A program made the translations under genes and the position numbers. The notes beneath the pieces are model-generated. The model had not been told where the DNA came from. It did not search any database and saw nothing but the letters and a program-made list of their open reading frames with translations. Below, one piece after another: positions 27,721-36,032 of a stretch of DNA of 64,000 nt. The stretch is from an uncultured Flavobacterium sp. (lineage in GTDB: Bacteria; Bacteroidota; Bacteroidia; Flavobacteriales; Flavobacteriaceae), in contig NZ_OY730255.1 of assembly GCF_963422545.1 (NCBI RefSeq), positions 105,713-169,712 on the forward strand, in the 5' to 3' direction. The stretch's first letter is position 1. Each line of letters opens with the position of its first letter.

Positions 27721-28050
27721 TTTTTTTTGTTTCAAGTTTCAGGTTTCAGGTTGCTTTACTTTGAGTTTAGTTTTACCGCAAAGAGCACAAAGTTTTTTCG
27801 CAAAGTTTGCAAAGTTTTTTCGCCACTAATTTCACTAATTAAATTCGTGCTAATTTGTGCTAATTTGTACTAATTTGTGTAATTCGTGTAATTCGTGGCA
27901 AATAAATTTGACTGTAAAAGTTCGCAAAGTTATATATACAAAGCTTTGCGAACTTTGTGTTTTATACAAAACCACGCACATAAAAAAACCTTTGTGTACT
28001 TTGCGGTAAAATACACAATCCAACAACTTGAAACTTGAAACAAAGAAAAC
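27721..28050. repeat. Nested inverted-repeat island, left of the BtuF-like gene
   Basis: From outside in: gtttcaagtttcagg with ttgaaacttgaaac; accgcaaagagcacaaag with tttgtgtactttgcggt; gcaaagtttgcaaag with ctttgcgaactttg; and attaaattcgtgctaatttg repeats in the middle. The whole could fold into a long imperfect hairpin. No gene seen in 27709-28056. Confidence 0.65.
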
Positions 28051-28056
28051 CTGAAA

Positions 28057-28857
28057 CTAACCTTTCAACCTTTCATGAAGTAATTTAAAATAAGGGAAAG
28101 CCTTTAATAATCGGCTGCCGTGCCAGGAGAACATTTCGCCGTCTACGAAAACGGTTTTGGCGTGATGTGTGAACCTTCCAATCTCGAAAGCATCTTCTTC
28201 TTTAAAAGGATAAGGTTCTGAGGAAAGAAAAACGATATCCAGATCGCCTTCTAAACGCATTTTTTTAAGTTCGATTTCAGGATAACGCCCTTTATCACTG
28301 TAGATATTTTTGAAATGATTCAGTTTTAATAATTCATTTATATAGGTATCATTTCCTGCGACCATAAATGGATTTTTCCAAATAAAATAAGCCGCTTTTT
28401 TTTCCGGAATATCCTGAATATATTTTTTGAAATCGCTTAAAGCGAAAGTCAGTTTGTCGTTCCACTTTTGAGCTTCGGTTCTACAATTGAATAATTGTCC
28501 GAAATCTGAAATCATCTGAAAATTATCTTCTATAGAAACAATATTCGTAACCCAAACCGGACATATTTCCTGCAATTGTTTTACGATTTCTTCTGTGTTT
28601 TCTTCTTTATTACAAATGATAATATCGGGTTGTAATAATTTTATTTTTTCGAAATGGATTTTCTTAGTTCCGCCAACAATCTTTTTGGTAGATTTAAAAT
28701 GATACGGATGCACACAAAACTTTGTGATTCCGATGATTTTTTCTTCTAAACCCAAATCATAAAGCAATTCTGTTTGAGAAGGAACTAACGAAATAATACG
28801 TTTTGGAGCCGTTTCAAAAGAATGTAAAGTGCCAAACTGGTCTTTTAGTTGTTTCAT
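28057..28857 (-). CDS. BtuF-like metal/cobalamin receptor without signal peptide
   Basis: 266 residues of the helical-backbone metal receptor family (PF01497, BtuF/FepB-like). Seen: KRIISLVPSQTELLYDLGLE, KIIGITKFCVHP, IVGGTKKIHFEKIKLLQPDI, IICNKEENTEEIV and PEIELKKMRLEGDLDIVFLS. There is no signal peptide or lipobox, and no upstream in-frame extension that supplies one. It is therefore predicted cytoplasmic, unlike classical periplasmic receptors. A role in cobalamin handling would fit the B12-dependent IcmF, but no transport genes are adjacent. It is flanked on both sides by large inverted-repeat islands. Confidence 0.8.
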   Translation of the reverse strand: MKQLKDQFGTLHSFETAPKRIISLVPSQTELLYDLGLEEKIIGITKFCVHPYHFKSTKKIVGGTKKIHFEKIKLLQPDIIICNKEENTEEIVKQLQEICPVWVTNIVSIEDNFQMISDFGQLFNCRTEAQKWNDKLTFALSDFKKYIQDIPEKKAAYFIWKNPFMVAGNDTYINELLKLNHFKNIYSDKGRYPEIELKKMRLEGDLDIVFLSSEPYPFKEEDAFEIGRFTHHAKTVFVDGEMFSWHGSRLLKAFPYFKLLHERLKG

Positions 28858-29149
28858 GTTTTCTTTGTTTCAGGTTTCAAGTTGTTGGAGTGTGTATTTA
28901 ACCGCAAAGAGCGCAAAGTTTTTTCGCAAAGGTTGCAAAGGTTTATATATTCGTTTAATTAAAGTTTTTTTAAGTTCTCCAAGCTTAAATAAGACAAACT
29001 TATACTCTTCTTTGAGAACTTAAAAAAACTTTTACGAACCTCTAGCTAATTTCTTAGTGAACTTTGCGAAAAAACTTCGCGCTCTTTGCGGTAAAATTAT
29101 GTTCAAAGTAAAGCAACTTGAAACTTTAAACCTGAAACCTGAAACTAAT
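28858..29149. repeat. Nested inverted-repeat island, right of the BtuF-like gene
   Basis: Outer arms tttcaggtttcaagttgt and acttgaaactttaaacctga; inner arms aaccgcaaagagcgcaaag and cgcgctctttgcggtaaaa; then tttaagttctccaagcttaa against gagaacttaaaaaaac. Same architecture as the island at 27721. It reaches into the 3' end of pyrF. Confidence 0.65.
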
Positions 29150-29953
29150 AATCTCTGCCATTTCTTTTTGAACTGATAAAGCTTCTTCTCTAGCCTTTTC
29201 TGCAAAATCAGTTCCTTTTGAGGCATAGATAATTGCTCTTGCCGAGTTTACTAACAAACCAACTTTATCATTCATTCCGTATTTGCATACTTCTGATAAA
29301 TTTCCGCCTTGAGCGCCAATTCCCGGAACTAACAAGAAACTGTCCGGAACAATTTTTCTGATATCGGCAAAATATTCGGCTTTTGTAGCACCAACAACAT
29401 ACATTAAGTTATGGCTATTTTTCCACGTTTTAGAAGTTTCTAAAACTTGTTTGTATAATTCTTTTCCGTTTGTCGTTAAGGTCTGAAAATCAAAAGCGCC
29501 TTCGTTTGAAGTCAAAGCTAACATGATCGTATGTTTGTTTTCGAAAGCAAGAAAAGGTTCTACAGAATCTTTTCCCATATAGGGTGCAACAGTTACACTA
29601 TCAAAATTCAAATCTTCAAAAAAAGCTTTTGCATACATACTCGACGTGTTTCCGATATCTCCACGTTTTGCATCGGCAATTGTAAACATTTCCGGAAAAT
29701 TCTCGTTGATATAATTAATTGTTTTTTGAAGTGAAATCCATCCTTTTATTCCATAAGCTTCAAAAAAAGCGGTGTTTGGTTTGTATCCCACTGCAAGATC
29801 ATGCGTTGCATCAATTATGGCTTTATTGAACTCGAAAATAGGATCTTCGGTTTCTAATAAATGTTGTGGAATTTTGGTTAGATCAGGATCTAATCCAACG
29901 CATAAAAAAGATTTTTTTAAAAGGATTTGTTCGTGTAGTTGTTGTGTTGTCAT
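29126..29953 (-). CDS. pyrF: Orotidine 5'-phosphate decarboxylase, type 2
   Basis: 275 residues. SFLCVGLDPDLTKIP at the N-terminus, catalytic FTIADAKRGDIGNTS around residues 91-105, SVTVAPYMGKDSVEPFL, and the phosphate-binding LLVPGIGAQGG are all typical of the longer type 2 PyrF. It makes UMP in the last step of pyrimidine synthesis, in the cytosol. The last codons (..ISFRFQV) are encoded by a gtttcaggtttcag repeat, so the natural C-terminus appears to have been replaced by dispersed-repeat sequence, outside the catalytic core. TAATTTTG at 29974-29981 is a good -7 element. Confidence 0.95.
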   Translation of the reverse strand: MTTQQLHEQILLKKSFLCVGLDPDLTKIPQHLLETEDPIFEFNKAIIDATHDLAVGYKPNTAFFEAYGIKGWISLQKTINYINENFPEMFTIADAKRGDIGNTSSMYAKAFFEDLNFDSVTVAPYMGKDSVEPFLAFENKHTIMLALTSNEGAFDFQTLTTNGKELYKQVLETSKTWKNSHNLMYVVGATKAEYFADIRKIVPDSFLLVPGIGAQGGNLSEVCKYGMNDKVGLLVNSARAIIYASKGTDFAEKAREEALSVQKEMAEIISFRFQV

Positions 29954-29973
29954 ATTGTATTTTACTAGTGCGG

Positions 29974-29981
29974 CAAAATTA
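29974..29981 (-). promoter_or_regulatory. -7 promoter element for pyrF
   Basis: Minus strand TAATTTTG followed by C, 21 bases before the ATG. The same GCAAAATTACAAA context occurs before prfA. Confidence 0.5.
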
Positions 29982-30075
29982 CAAATAATATTATTGGTTT
30001 GCGAATTTCACTTTAACATTGAATTCATGTAAGATCTTTGGCAAATTATATAAGAAAAAAGAAAACGTTCTTTTC

Positions 30076-30083
30076 TAACTTTG
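30076..30083 (+). promoter_or_regulatory. -7 promoter element for dps
   Basis: TAACTTTG fits TAnnTTTG, 26 bases before the ATG at 30109. Confidence 0.45.
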
Positions 30084-30108
30084 ATAATGAACCCTAAATC
30101 AAGAAATT

Positions 30109-30582
30109 ATGAGTCTACATATCGGGATAATGCCAAAAAACTTAAAAAAGAGTACTACCATATTAGCCACAATTTTATCTAATGAAATGACCTTATATGT
30201 AAAAACCAGAAAATTTCATTGGAATATCTCCGGGAATAGTTTCATGGAATTACATAAACTGTTTGAAGATCAATATAGAATTCTTGAAGCTAATATCGAT
30301 GAAGTTGCAGAACGCATTAGTCAGCTTGGCGAAAAAACGATTGGAACTATGAAAGAATTTATAGAAAATTCGACTCTAAAAGAATCTCCTAAGGAATATG
30401 CTTCACAAAAAAATATGCTGGAGGAACTTCTTGAAAATCATGAGCAAATGGTAAGTGAGTTTAGAGCGTATATTCCGGTTTTTGAGAATGACAATAATGA
30501 TATTGGTTCAGCAGATTTTGTAACAGGTTTATTGCAGGAACATGAAAAAATGGCCTGGATTTTACGTCGTTACCAGGTTTGA
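30109..30582 (+). CDS. dps: Dps-family DNA-protecting ferritin
   Basis: 157 residues, a four-helix bundle. The inter-subunit ferroxidase ligands are in place: His37 (RKFHWNISG), His49 (MELHKLFED), Asp64 and Glu68 (ANIDEVAERI), at the standard 12-, 15- and 4-residue spacings. Dps oxidises Fe(II) with H2O2 and stores it, shielding DNA under stress. It heads a block of stress-type genes. The last helix ends with HEKMAWILRRYQV. Confidence 0.93.
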   Translation: MSLHIGIMPKNLKKSTTILATILSNEMTLYVKTRKFHWNISGNSFMELHKLFEDQYRILEANIDEVAERISQLGEKTIGTMKEFIENSTLKESPKEYASQKNMLEELLENHEQMVSEFRAYIPVFENDNNDIGSADFVTGLLQEHEKMAWILRRYQV

Positions 30583-30689
30583 TAAAAGAAAAATGTGAAT
30601 TATGAAACGCTTAACGAAATAAATGTAACACAAAATAGTCCAATATTTTGCAACTTTACAATACTAATAAATGCATAACGAAAAAGATT

Positions 30690-30875
30690 AAAAATAGTAC
30701 CGAAATAAAAGAAACTGGAATGAGTTAAAAGGCAAATTGAAACAATTAATATGCACCTCTGACAGATGATGATTTGATGTTTGCTGAAGGAAAAGTAGAC
30801 GAAATGTACAGAAGACTTCAGCAAAAGTAGGGATAGGCAAAAGAAGAATTTTATCAAATCCTATCAGATTTATAA
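30690..30875 (+). pseudogene. Decayed csbD-like stress gene
   Basis: Reading across frames gives NSTEIK, then NWNELKGKLKQ, then YAPLTDDDLMFAEGKVDEMY, RRLQQK, and after two stops AKEEFYQILSDL. This is the CsbD-like family (PF05532) pattern of 'NWNELKGKLKQ..ADLTDDDLxxxEGKxDELxGRLQ'. At least two frameshifts and two stop codons interrupt it, and no start codon is evident. Its terminator at 30897 is intact. The neighbours (dps, YtxH, holin-X-like) are usual CsbD company. Confidence 0.8.
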
Positions 30876-30896
30876 ATCCTTATAACTCAATCAGGG

Positions 30897-30936
30897 AATA
30901 CCGTCTAATAAAAATATATTAGACGGTATTTTTTTG
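30897..30936 (+). terminator. Terminator
   Basis: AATACCGTCTAATA pairs with TATTAGACGGTATT around AAAATA-type loop, then T5. Confidence 0.93.
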
Positions 30937-31035
30937 AAGATTCCACCTACTTTTTTCAATGTTTATGCAACTCTGACGGGCATTATAAGCCGTAACCAAA
31001 AATAAATTAATTATCTTTAACCAAATTTCTTTAAA

Positions 31036-31587
31036 ATGAAACTATTTATAAAGTTCGACATAAATACCATTTGCACTCAATATTTAAAACACAACCTGGA
31101 ACAGCAAAATATAAGTTTTACAAGTCTGGGATTTGGCGAGATTGAGGTTGCCGATAATATTGATGCAGATACACTCGAAACTTTAAAAAATAATTTAAGT
31201 CCTTGTGGTTTTGAAATTGTAGAAAATCAAAAAAGTGTCTTAGTTCAAAAAATAAAAGATGCTATAATTGAGTTAGTTTTTATGGATAACGGTAACAATT
31301 ATAAAAGTTCTGTTTTTCTGGCTGAGAAACTCAATCATAGTTATGGTTATTTATCGAATGTTTTTTCAGAAGTAACCTACTCTTCTATTGAAAATTTTAT
31401 CATTTTACAGAAAATTGAAAGAGCAAAACAATTAATTATTATCAATGAAATGAGTTTGACCGAAATTGCTTTTTTACTAAACTATTCGAGTGTTGCACAT
31501 TTGAGTACGCAGTTTAAAAATACAACCGGAATAACACCATCGGCTTTTCAGAGAATAATTAAAAAACGCAGAGAAAATTTAAAATAA
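31036..31587 (+). CDS. AraC-type regulator with small N-terminal domain
   Basis: 183 residues. The first ~70 (MKLFIKFDINTICTQYLKHN, SFTSLGFGEIEVADNIDADT, LETLKNNLSPCGFEIVENQK) look like a ferredoxin-fold HMA-like domain without the metal-binding Cys pair. The rest is an AraC helix-turn-helix (KSSVFLAEKLNHSYGYLSNV, FIILQKIERAKQLIIINEMS, LTEIAFLLNYSSVAHLSTQF). Such short regulators are frequent in Flavobacteria and Sphingobacteria. It lies 18 bases ahead of a response regulator and a histidine kinase, with which it is likely co-transcribed. Confidence 0.85.
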   Translation: MKLFIKFDINTICTQYLKHNLEQQNISFTSLGFGEIEVADNIDADTLETLKNNLSPCGFEIVENQKSVLVQKIKDAIIELVFMDNGNNYKSSVFLAEKLNHSYGYLSNVFSEVTYSSIENFIILQKIERAKQLIIINEMSLTEIAFLLNYSSVAHLSTQFKNTTGITPSAFQRIIKKRRENLK

Positions 31588-31605
31588 AATTAAATACCAC
31601 ACAAA

Positions 31606-32052
31606 ATGCAAAACTACGCATTATACATTTTATTGGCTGACGATGATGAAGATGACCGCCTTTTTTTTAAAGATGCATTTGAAGAAGTAAAAATACAAAC
31701 TAACCTAAATTTTGTACATGACGGTATGCAATTAATGGATCATTTGATGAATCCCGATAATAAACTGCCGGATGTATTGTTTCTGGATTTGAATATGCCT
31801 AAAAAAACTGGTAAAGAATGTTTAATTGAAATAAAAAAAACAGAACGTCTTAAGGATATTATTGTTGTAATTTATTCTACTTCTTCGTCTGAAGAAGATA
31901 TTGAGGACACCTTTATTCAGGGAGCTAATATTTACATCAAAAAACCAAGCGATTTTAATACACTGAAAAAAATAATTAATGAAGTCGTGACTATAAACTG
32001 GCACTATCACACCTCTGGGTTAAATCGTGATAATTTCCTGCTCCGACTCTAA
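31606..32052 (+). CDS. Single-domain response regulator
   Basis: 148 residues, a receiver domain only. Acidic pocket ADDDEDD (11-17), phospho-acceptor Asp61 in VLFLDLNMPKKTGK, switch Ser/Thr in VVIYSTSSSEED, and Lys in YIKKPSDF. It is Rcp1-like, with no DNA-binding output domain, so it probably signals by protein contacts. It starts 18 bases after the AraC-type gene and ends 12 bases before the kinase gene; the three form an operon. Confidence 0.92.
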   Translation: MQNYALYILLADDDEDDRLFFKDAFEEVKIQTNLNFVHDGMQLMDHLMNPDNKLPDVLFLDLNMPKKTGKECLIEIKKTERLKDIIVVIYSTSSSEEDIEDTFIQGANIYIKKPSDFNTLKKIINEVVTINWHYHTSGLNRDNFLLRL

Positions 32053-32064
32053 TATAGAATACCA

Positions 32065-33849
32065 ATGAAATGGATACCAAATTTTAATTCTTCAAACTCA
32101 TTGAGAGTTATTTTTGTAATCGCAATTTTCATTTTGTTATTTCTATCTTCTATTGCTTACAAACACAATCAGGATTTGAACGAATCCAGTAAGTTGGTAA
32201 TGCATACGTATGAAATAAATATACAACTGGAGCGATTAATGTCAGCGATTAAGGATGCTGAAACGGGTCAGCGTGGATATATTATTACACGCAATGCCCG
32301 CTTTTTAACACCTTATATTTATTCGCGCGACAAAGTAAACACTTCATTTATTAACCTAAAAAAATTAACTGCAGATAACCCAAAACAGCACCAAAATCTT
32401 GAAAATTTATTCAAGCTTATTATTCAGCGTTTTGTTTCTTTTGAAAATTGCTTAAAATATAGTGACCCAAAAACTTATGATAAACGAAAACTAGACAATC
32501 ACATGTTTGGTGGTCGAATTTTGATGGAAAACATTCGTTTTAAGGTTGATGAAATGAACGACATCGAAAAAAGCTATTTAGACAAAAGGCTAAAAATTTA
32601 CGATGCCGAGATTTCTTTAAGTCCACTTTTCTCTATTTCATTGTTTCTGGCGGCATTATGTTTTATTTTATTAGCTTACAGACAGATCAGCCGTGATTTT
32701 GAGCGTTTGAAAATCTACAATAAAAAACTTTTGATCTCGAGCGGACTTATTGCCGAATCTGAAGCTATTGGTAAATTCAGTACCTGGCAATGGGATCTTG
32801 ACACTAATAAAATTGATTATTCAGACAATCAATATCGTTTATTAGGTTACGAACCAAATGCTTTTGTTCCTGAAAAAGAAACATTTCTGAATTTTGTTCA
32901 TCCTGAAGATAGAGAAACAGTTTCTAATTCTATGGAAGGCATTCTTAATTATAAACAATTGCCTTTTGTTTATTATAAAATTATACTTCCAAGTCATGAA
33001 ATCAGATACTTTAAAACTACCGGAAAATTAGTGACGGACCAGCAGGGAAGTAATATTCTCCTCGGAATTAATTTTGACATTACTGATGAGCATTTGCTTA
33101 ATATTGAACTTCAGGAACGAAACAAAGAACTCGAAAAAAGCAATAAAGAGTTAGCTTCTTTCAACCATGTTGCGAGTCACGATTTGCAGGAACCGCTTAG
33201 AAAAATTCAGACTTTTATCTCCAGAGTTTCAGATGATGATAAAGCTCTTGTGTCGCAAAGTACCAGAGATTATCTTGCAAAAATCGAAATTTCGGCAAAA
33301 AGAATGCGCGTTTTAATTGATGACTTACTTTTGTTTTCGAGAACCAATACAACCAAAAAGGAGTTTATTAAAACCAACTTAAATGAATTACTCAAAAATG
33401 CAGAATCTGAATTAACCGAAATAATTGACGAAAAGAAAGCCGTTATAACAGTTTCAAAATTGCCAAAATTAACTGTAATTCCTTATCAAATTGAGCAGCT
33501 TTTCATTAACCTGATTGGAAATTCTTTAAAATACAATCGGCCAAATATAGCTCCCGAAATTACAATAGAAAGCGAAAAAGTACTTTCGGCCAATTATCCG
33601 GATCTACTGGAACAGAATGTCAAGAAATTCCATAAAATAACCTTTACAGACAACGGAATGGGTTTTGACCCACAATTCAAAGAAACCATTTTTGTATTAT
33701 TCCAACGTTTGCATTCTAAAACAGATTATCCAGGAACCGGAATTGGACTTGCCATTTGTAAGAAAATCGTAGACAATCACAAAGGTCATATCATAGCCGA
33801 CAGCACACCTGACAAGGGTTCTGTTTTTACCGTTTTTCTTCCGGACTAA
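32065..33849 (+). CDS. CHASE3-PAS sensor histidine kinase
   Basis: 594 residues. TM1 is at about 12-29 (RVIFVIAIFILLFLSSIAY). A CHASE3 sensor follows (MSAIKDAETGQRGYIITRNA), TM2 at about 190-206 (SISLFLAALCFILLAYRQ), and a PAS domain (GKFSTWQWDLDTNKIDYSDN, ..FVHPEDRETV). The phospho-acceptor His is in FNHVASHDLQEPLRKIQTFI. ATPase boxes are NLIGNSLKYNRP (N), DNGMGFDP (G1) and GTGIGLAICKKIV (G2). It is bound to the inner membrane. The signal is unknown; partner is the response regulator just upstream. The DLQEPL H-box with CHASE3 is phytochrome-kinase-like. Confidence 0.93.
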   Translation: MKWIPNFNSSNSLRVIFVIAIFILLFLSSIAYKHNQDLNESSKLVMHTYEINIQLERLMSAIKDAETGQRGYIITRNARFLTPYIYSRDKVNTSFINLKKLTADNPKQHQNLENLFKLIIQRFVSFENCLKYSDPKTYDKRKLDNHMFGGRILMENIRFKVDEMNDIEKSYLDKRLKIYDAEISLSPLFSISLFLAALCFILLAYRQISRDFERLKIYNKKLLISSGLIAESEAIGKFSTWQWDLDTNKIDYSDNQYRLLGYEPNAFVPEKETFLNFVHPEDRETVSNSMEGILNYKQLPFVYYKIILPSHEIRYFKTTGKLVTDQQGSNILLGINFDITDEHLLNIELQERNKELEKSNKELASFNHVASHDLQEPLRKIQTFISRVSDDDKALVSQSTRDYLAKIEISAKRMRVLIDDLLLFSRTNTTKKEFIKTNLNELLKNAESELTEIIDEKKAVITVSKLPKLTVIPYQIEQLFINLIGNSLKYNRPNIAPEITIESEKVLSANYPDLLEQNVKKFHKITFTDNGMGFDPQFKETIFVLFQRLHSKTDYPGTGIGLAICKKIVDNHKGHIIADSTPDKGSVFTVFLPD

Positions 33850-33871
33850 ACACCTTTAAACAACAGATAAT

Positions 33872-33918
33872 AAGCGTTATATAAATCCTTTATGGGAATT
33901 ATATAACGTTTCATTTTT
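33872..33918 (+). terminator. Terminator of the two-component operon
   Basis: AGCGTTATATAAATCC and GGGAATTATATAACGTTT pair imperfectly, then TTTTTAT. Confidence 0.7.
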
Positions 33919-33982
33919 ATGCTGTAAAGCAAAATCCTAGTTTCATTACCATCTTTGTATTGAAATACTTTAAGAAGTAATA

Positions 33983-34552
33983 ATGAAAACAATTCCTCCC
34001 TTGAAAGCTACAATTTTTAGAGCTGTTTTTTTATTGATAATATTAGTTTGCATCTCGTCATGCAAAAAAACTAATACGATAGAAACGTCTCTAAAAAATG
34101 AAGCTTTTACAAAAAATGAAAAAGAAGAAATCGAAGCCTTTTTTTTCATTGCAACAGCAAATGTGAGTAAAGCTATTATTTCTAAAAGTCAAATTGCACA
34201 ACAAAAAAGTTCAGACATCAAAATACAGGAATTAAGTGAAAAAATTGAGTTTCAACAAAGCAATTTACTAGAAGATGTAAATAGAATAGCCAATAGAAAG
34301 CTAATTATTATCACGGAAATAAATGCAACACACAAACGAGATTTATATGATCTTATTGATGCAACAGACGTCAGTTTTAAAAAAGCATATTTAAACTCAA
34401 TGGCACAATCCTTAAGCGAACAAATTAATTTGTTTGAATCGATCTCTAAGGAAACTAATGATAAAACGATTCTAAAATTAGTTTTACAATATTTACCTGA
34501 ACAATATCAGCTCTTGCGAGAAACAGAGCGTATCAACAATGAATACACCTAA
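33983..34552 (+). CDS. DUF4142-like lipoprotein
   Basis: 189 residues. The N-terminus (ATIFRAVFLLIILVCISSC) ends in a lipobox with Cys27. The body is helical: AFFFIATANVSKAIISKSQI, LSEKIEFQQSNLLEDVNRIA, KAYLNSMAQSLSEQINLFES. That fits the DUF4142 ferritin-like four-helix pattern seen in stress-linked envelope proteins. It lies between the two-component operon and a YtxH gene. Confidence 0.7.
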   Translation: MKTIPPLKATIFRAVFLLIILVCISSCKKTNTIETSLKNEAFTKNEKEEIEAFFFIATANVSKAIISKSQIAQQKSSDIKIQELSEKIEFQQSNLLEDVNRIANRKLIIITEINATHKRDLYDLIDATDVSFKKAYLNSMAQSLSEQINLFESISKETNDKTILKLVLQYLPEQYQLLRETERINNEYT

Positions 34553-34692
34553 ACGCCTTACAATTAATATTGATTTATATTATAATTAGAGATTAACAGT
34601 TATTGAAAAACAAAGAAGGATCTCAGATACCATTTTCTCTTTCTGAGATTTGACTACTATACAATTACAATAATCCATTAAAATCAAACATC

Positions 34693-34962
34693 ATGAAAAC
34701 GAGTAACACCATTTTAGGAATTTTAGGAGCTGCTGCTGCGGGAGCAGTTTTAGGGGTTTTATTTGCACCGGATAAAGGATCAAATACCCGAAAAAAAATC
34801 TCAGATAAATCAAAAGATTACGGAGATAAAGTAAAATCGAAATTTGACGGTATTGTACATACTATTTCCACAAACGGTAAAGGTATTATCGAAGAAGGAA
34901 AATCAAAATTCAATCAAGTAAAAGAAGACTTCAATTCTACCAAAGATGAAGCAAAAGCATAA
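34693..34962 (+). CDS. YtxH-domain protein
   Basis: 89 residues. The N-terminus is a Gly/Ala-rich membrane helix, ILGILGAAAAGAVLGVLFAP, followed by DKGSNTRKKISDKSKDYGDK and a charged amphipathic tail. This is the YtxH (PF12732) signature found in general-stress proteins of Bacillus and Bacteroidota. It starts a tight three-gene set with 35012 and 35416. An inverted repeat (ATCTCAGA/TCTGAGAT, 34619-34650) upstream may end the preceding transcript. Confidence 0.88.
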   Translation: MKTSNTILGILGAAAAGAVLGVLFAPDKGSNTRKKISDKSKDYGDKVKSKFDGIVHTISTNGKGIIEEGKSKFNQVKEDFNSTKDEAKA

Positions 34963-35011
34963 AAATAAACTACTAAAAAGTGACCATTTTAAACCATAAA
35001 TACCCACAAAC

Positions 35012-35392
35012 ATGGAATCAAATGCAACAACAAACGAAAACTTAGATCTTTATGAGAAAGTAGAAAATTATACCAAAACAAGTTTAGAATTAATTAAGCT
35101 CAAAACGGTATCAACATCTGCCGATATTTTATCGACATTGACATCAAAGATCGCAGTTGGCGCTGTTGTTGCATTTTTTACCTTATTCCTGAATATTGGA
35201 ATTAGTTTATGGATTGGAAAACTGCTTGGAGCCTATTATTACGGCTTTTTTATCATGGCGCTATTCTATTTAATTGTTGCCATTGTGATGCACAAAACAC
35301 AACACAAACTGATTAAAACCCCTATTGGAAATATGATTATTTCCAGTATTTTAAAAGAAACTAAAAAAGACATCAAAGCTGATTTAAATTAA
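35012..35392 (+). CDS. Holin-X-like membrane protein
   Basis: 126 residues, two or three transmembrane segments: KIAVGAVVAFFTLFLNIGIS and YYGFFIMALFYLIVAIVM. The N-terminus (LYEKVENYTKTSLELIKLKT) is amphipathic. It resembles the putative actinobacterial holin-X / phage-holin-III-like family (PF07332), which in Bacteroidota is a stress-island membrane protein and not a phage gene. It is 50 bases after the YtxH gene and 24 before the next. Confidence 0.82.
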   Translation: MESNATTNENLDLYEKVENYTKTSLELIKLKTVSTSADILSTLTSKIAVGAVVAFFTLFLNIGISLWIGKLLGAYYYGFFIMALFYLIVAIVMHKTQHKLIKTPIGNMIISSILKETKKDIKADLN

Positions 35393-35415
35393 TTGATAAA
35401 CCAAAAAAGACTGTT

Positions 35416-35745
35416 ATGGAAACCGTTTACACTATCGATTCATTAAATCAGATGATTGAACAACTGGAAATCCGACAGGAAGCCGAATGGTGCGCTATTA
35501 AAAACGAAATTGACGAAATCAAAGAAAATCTTAAACCTCTAAACTTCATTAAAAATACAGTCGAAGAAATCAACGAAACTGTAGGCTTTAAAAGTAATTT
35601 GGCGCAATCTGCCATTAGCATTGGAATTGGTTATCTCGCAAAAAAAATTGTGGTTGGTAAAAGCAATTCGACATTCAAGAACATCTTCGGATCGTTTTTA
35701 CAGCTTCTCGTGACCAATTTAGTTTCGAAACCACATGAGCCTTAA
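35416..35745 (+). CDS. Hypothetical stress-cluster protein
   Basis: 109 residues. A coiled coil comes first (SLNQMIEQLEIRQEAEWCAI, KNEIDEIKENLKPLNFIKNT), then a weakly hydrophobic C-terminal part (SAISIGIGYLAKKIVVG, FGSFLQLLVTNLVSKP) that may lie on the membrane. Such proteins follow YtxH and holin-X-like genes in many Flavobacteria. No known function. Probably the last main gene of this operon. Confidence 0.75.
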   Translation: METVYTIDSLNQMIEQLEIRQEAEWCAIKNEIDEIKENLKPLNFIKNTVEEINETVGFKSNLAQSAISIGIGYLAKKIVVGKSNSTFKNIFGSFLQLLVTNLVSKPHEP

Positions 35746-35807
35746 AAGAAGATTCATGACAACACAAACCTTCAAAAGAGTAATTGTCTAACTAAAATTT
35801 AAGTATT

Positions 35808-35906
35808 ATGGAAAAGTTTAGCGAAATAATATTAAAGAATCGTATGTACATATACTCTATCCTATATAAATATTTTGAATTCACAAGAGTATTTCTAGGT
35901 ATCTAG
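35808..35906 (+). CDS. Possible 32-residue small protein
   Basis: ATG..TAG encodes MEKFSEIILKNRMYIYSILY and KYFEFTRVFLGI. It follows the operon by 62 bases, with an AT-rich upstream context like that of its neighbours. The Tyr/Phe/Ile-rich content could make an amphipathic or membrane-bound peptide. Length alone does not prove it is translated. Confidence 0.3.
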   Translation: MEKFSEIILKNRMYIYSILYKYFEFTRVFLGI

Positions 35907-36032
35907 CTTGTTTTATACGCTTAAAAAACAAACGATTAAACAGTTAATATCCTTCACTATATTTGTAAGGTTCAAAGGCACAGAGGTACAAAGATGCCAA
36001 AAGATGCGGAGTTATCAGATTTTGAACTTTAT

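Noticed and set aside
30600..30857. Minus-strand 85-codon ORF in the csbD region
   Set aside because: It overlaps the recognisable csbD remnant on the other strand and is rich in Phe/Ser/Ile without a family pattern.
35012..35392. Phage origin for the holin-like gene
   Set aside because: No other phage genes nearby; YtxH and DUF4142 neighbours mark a stress cluster, where this family is common.
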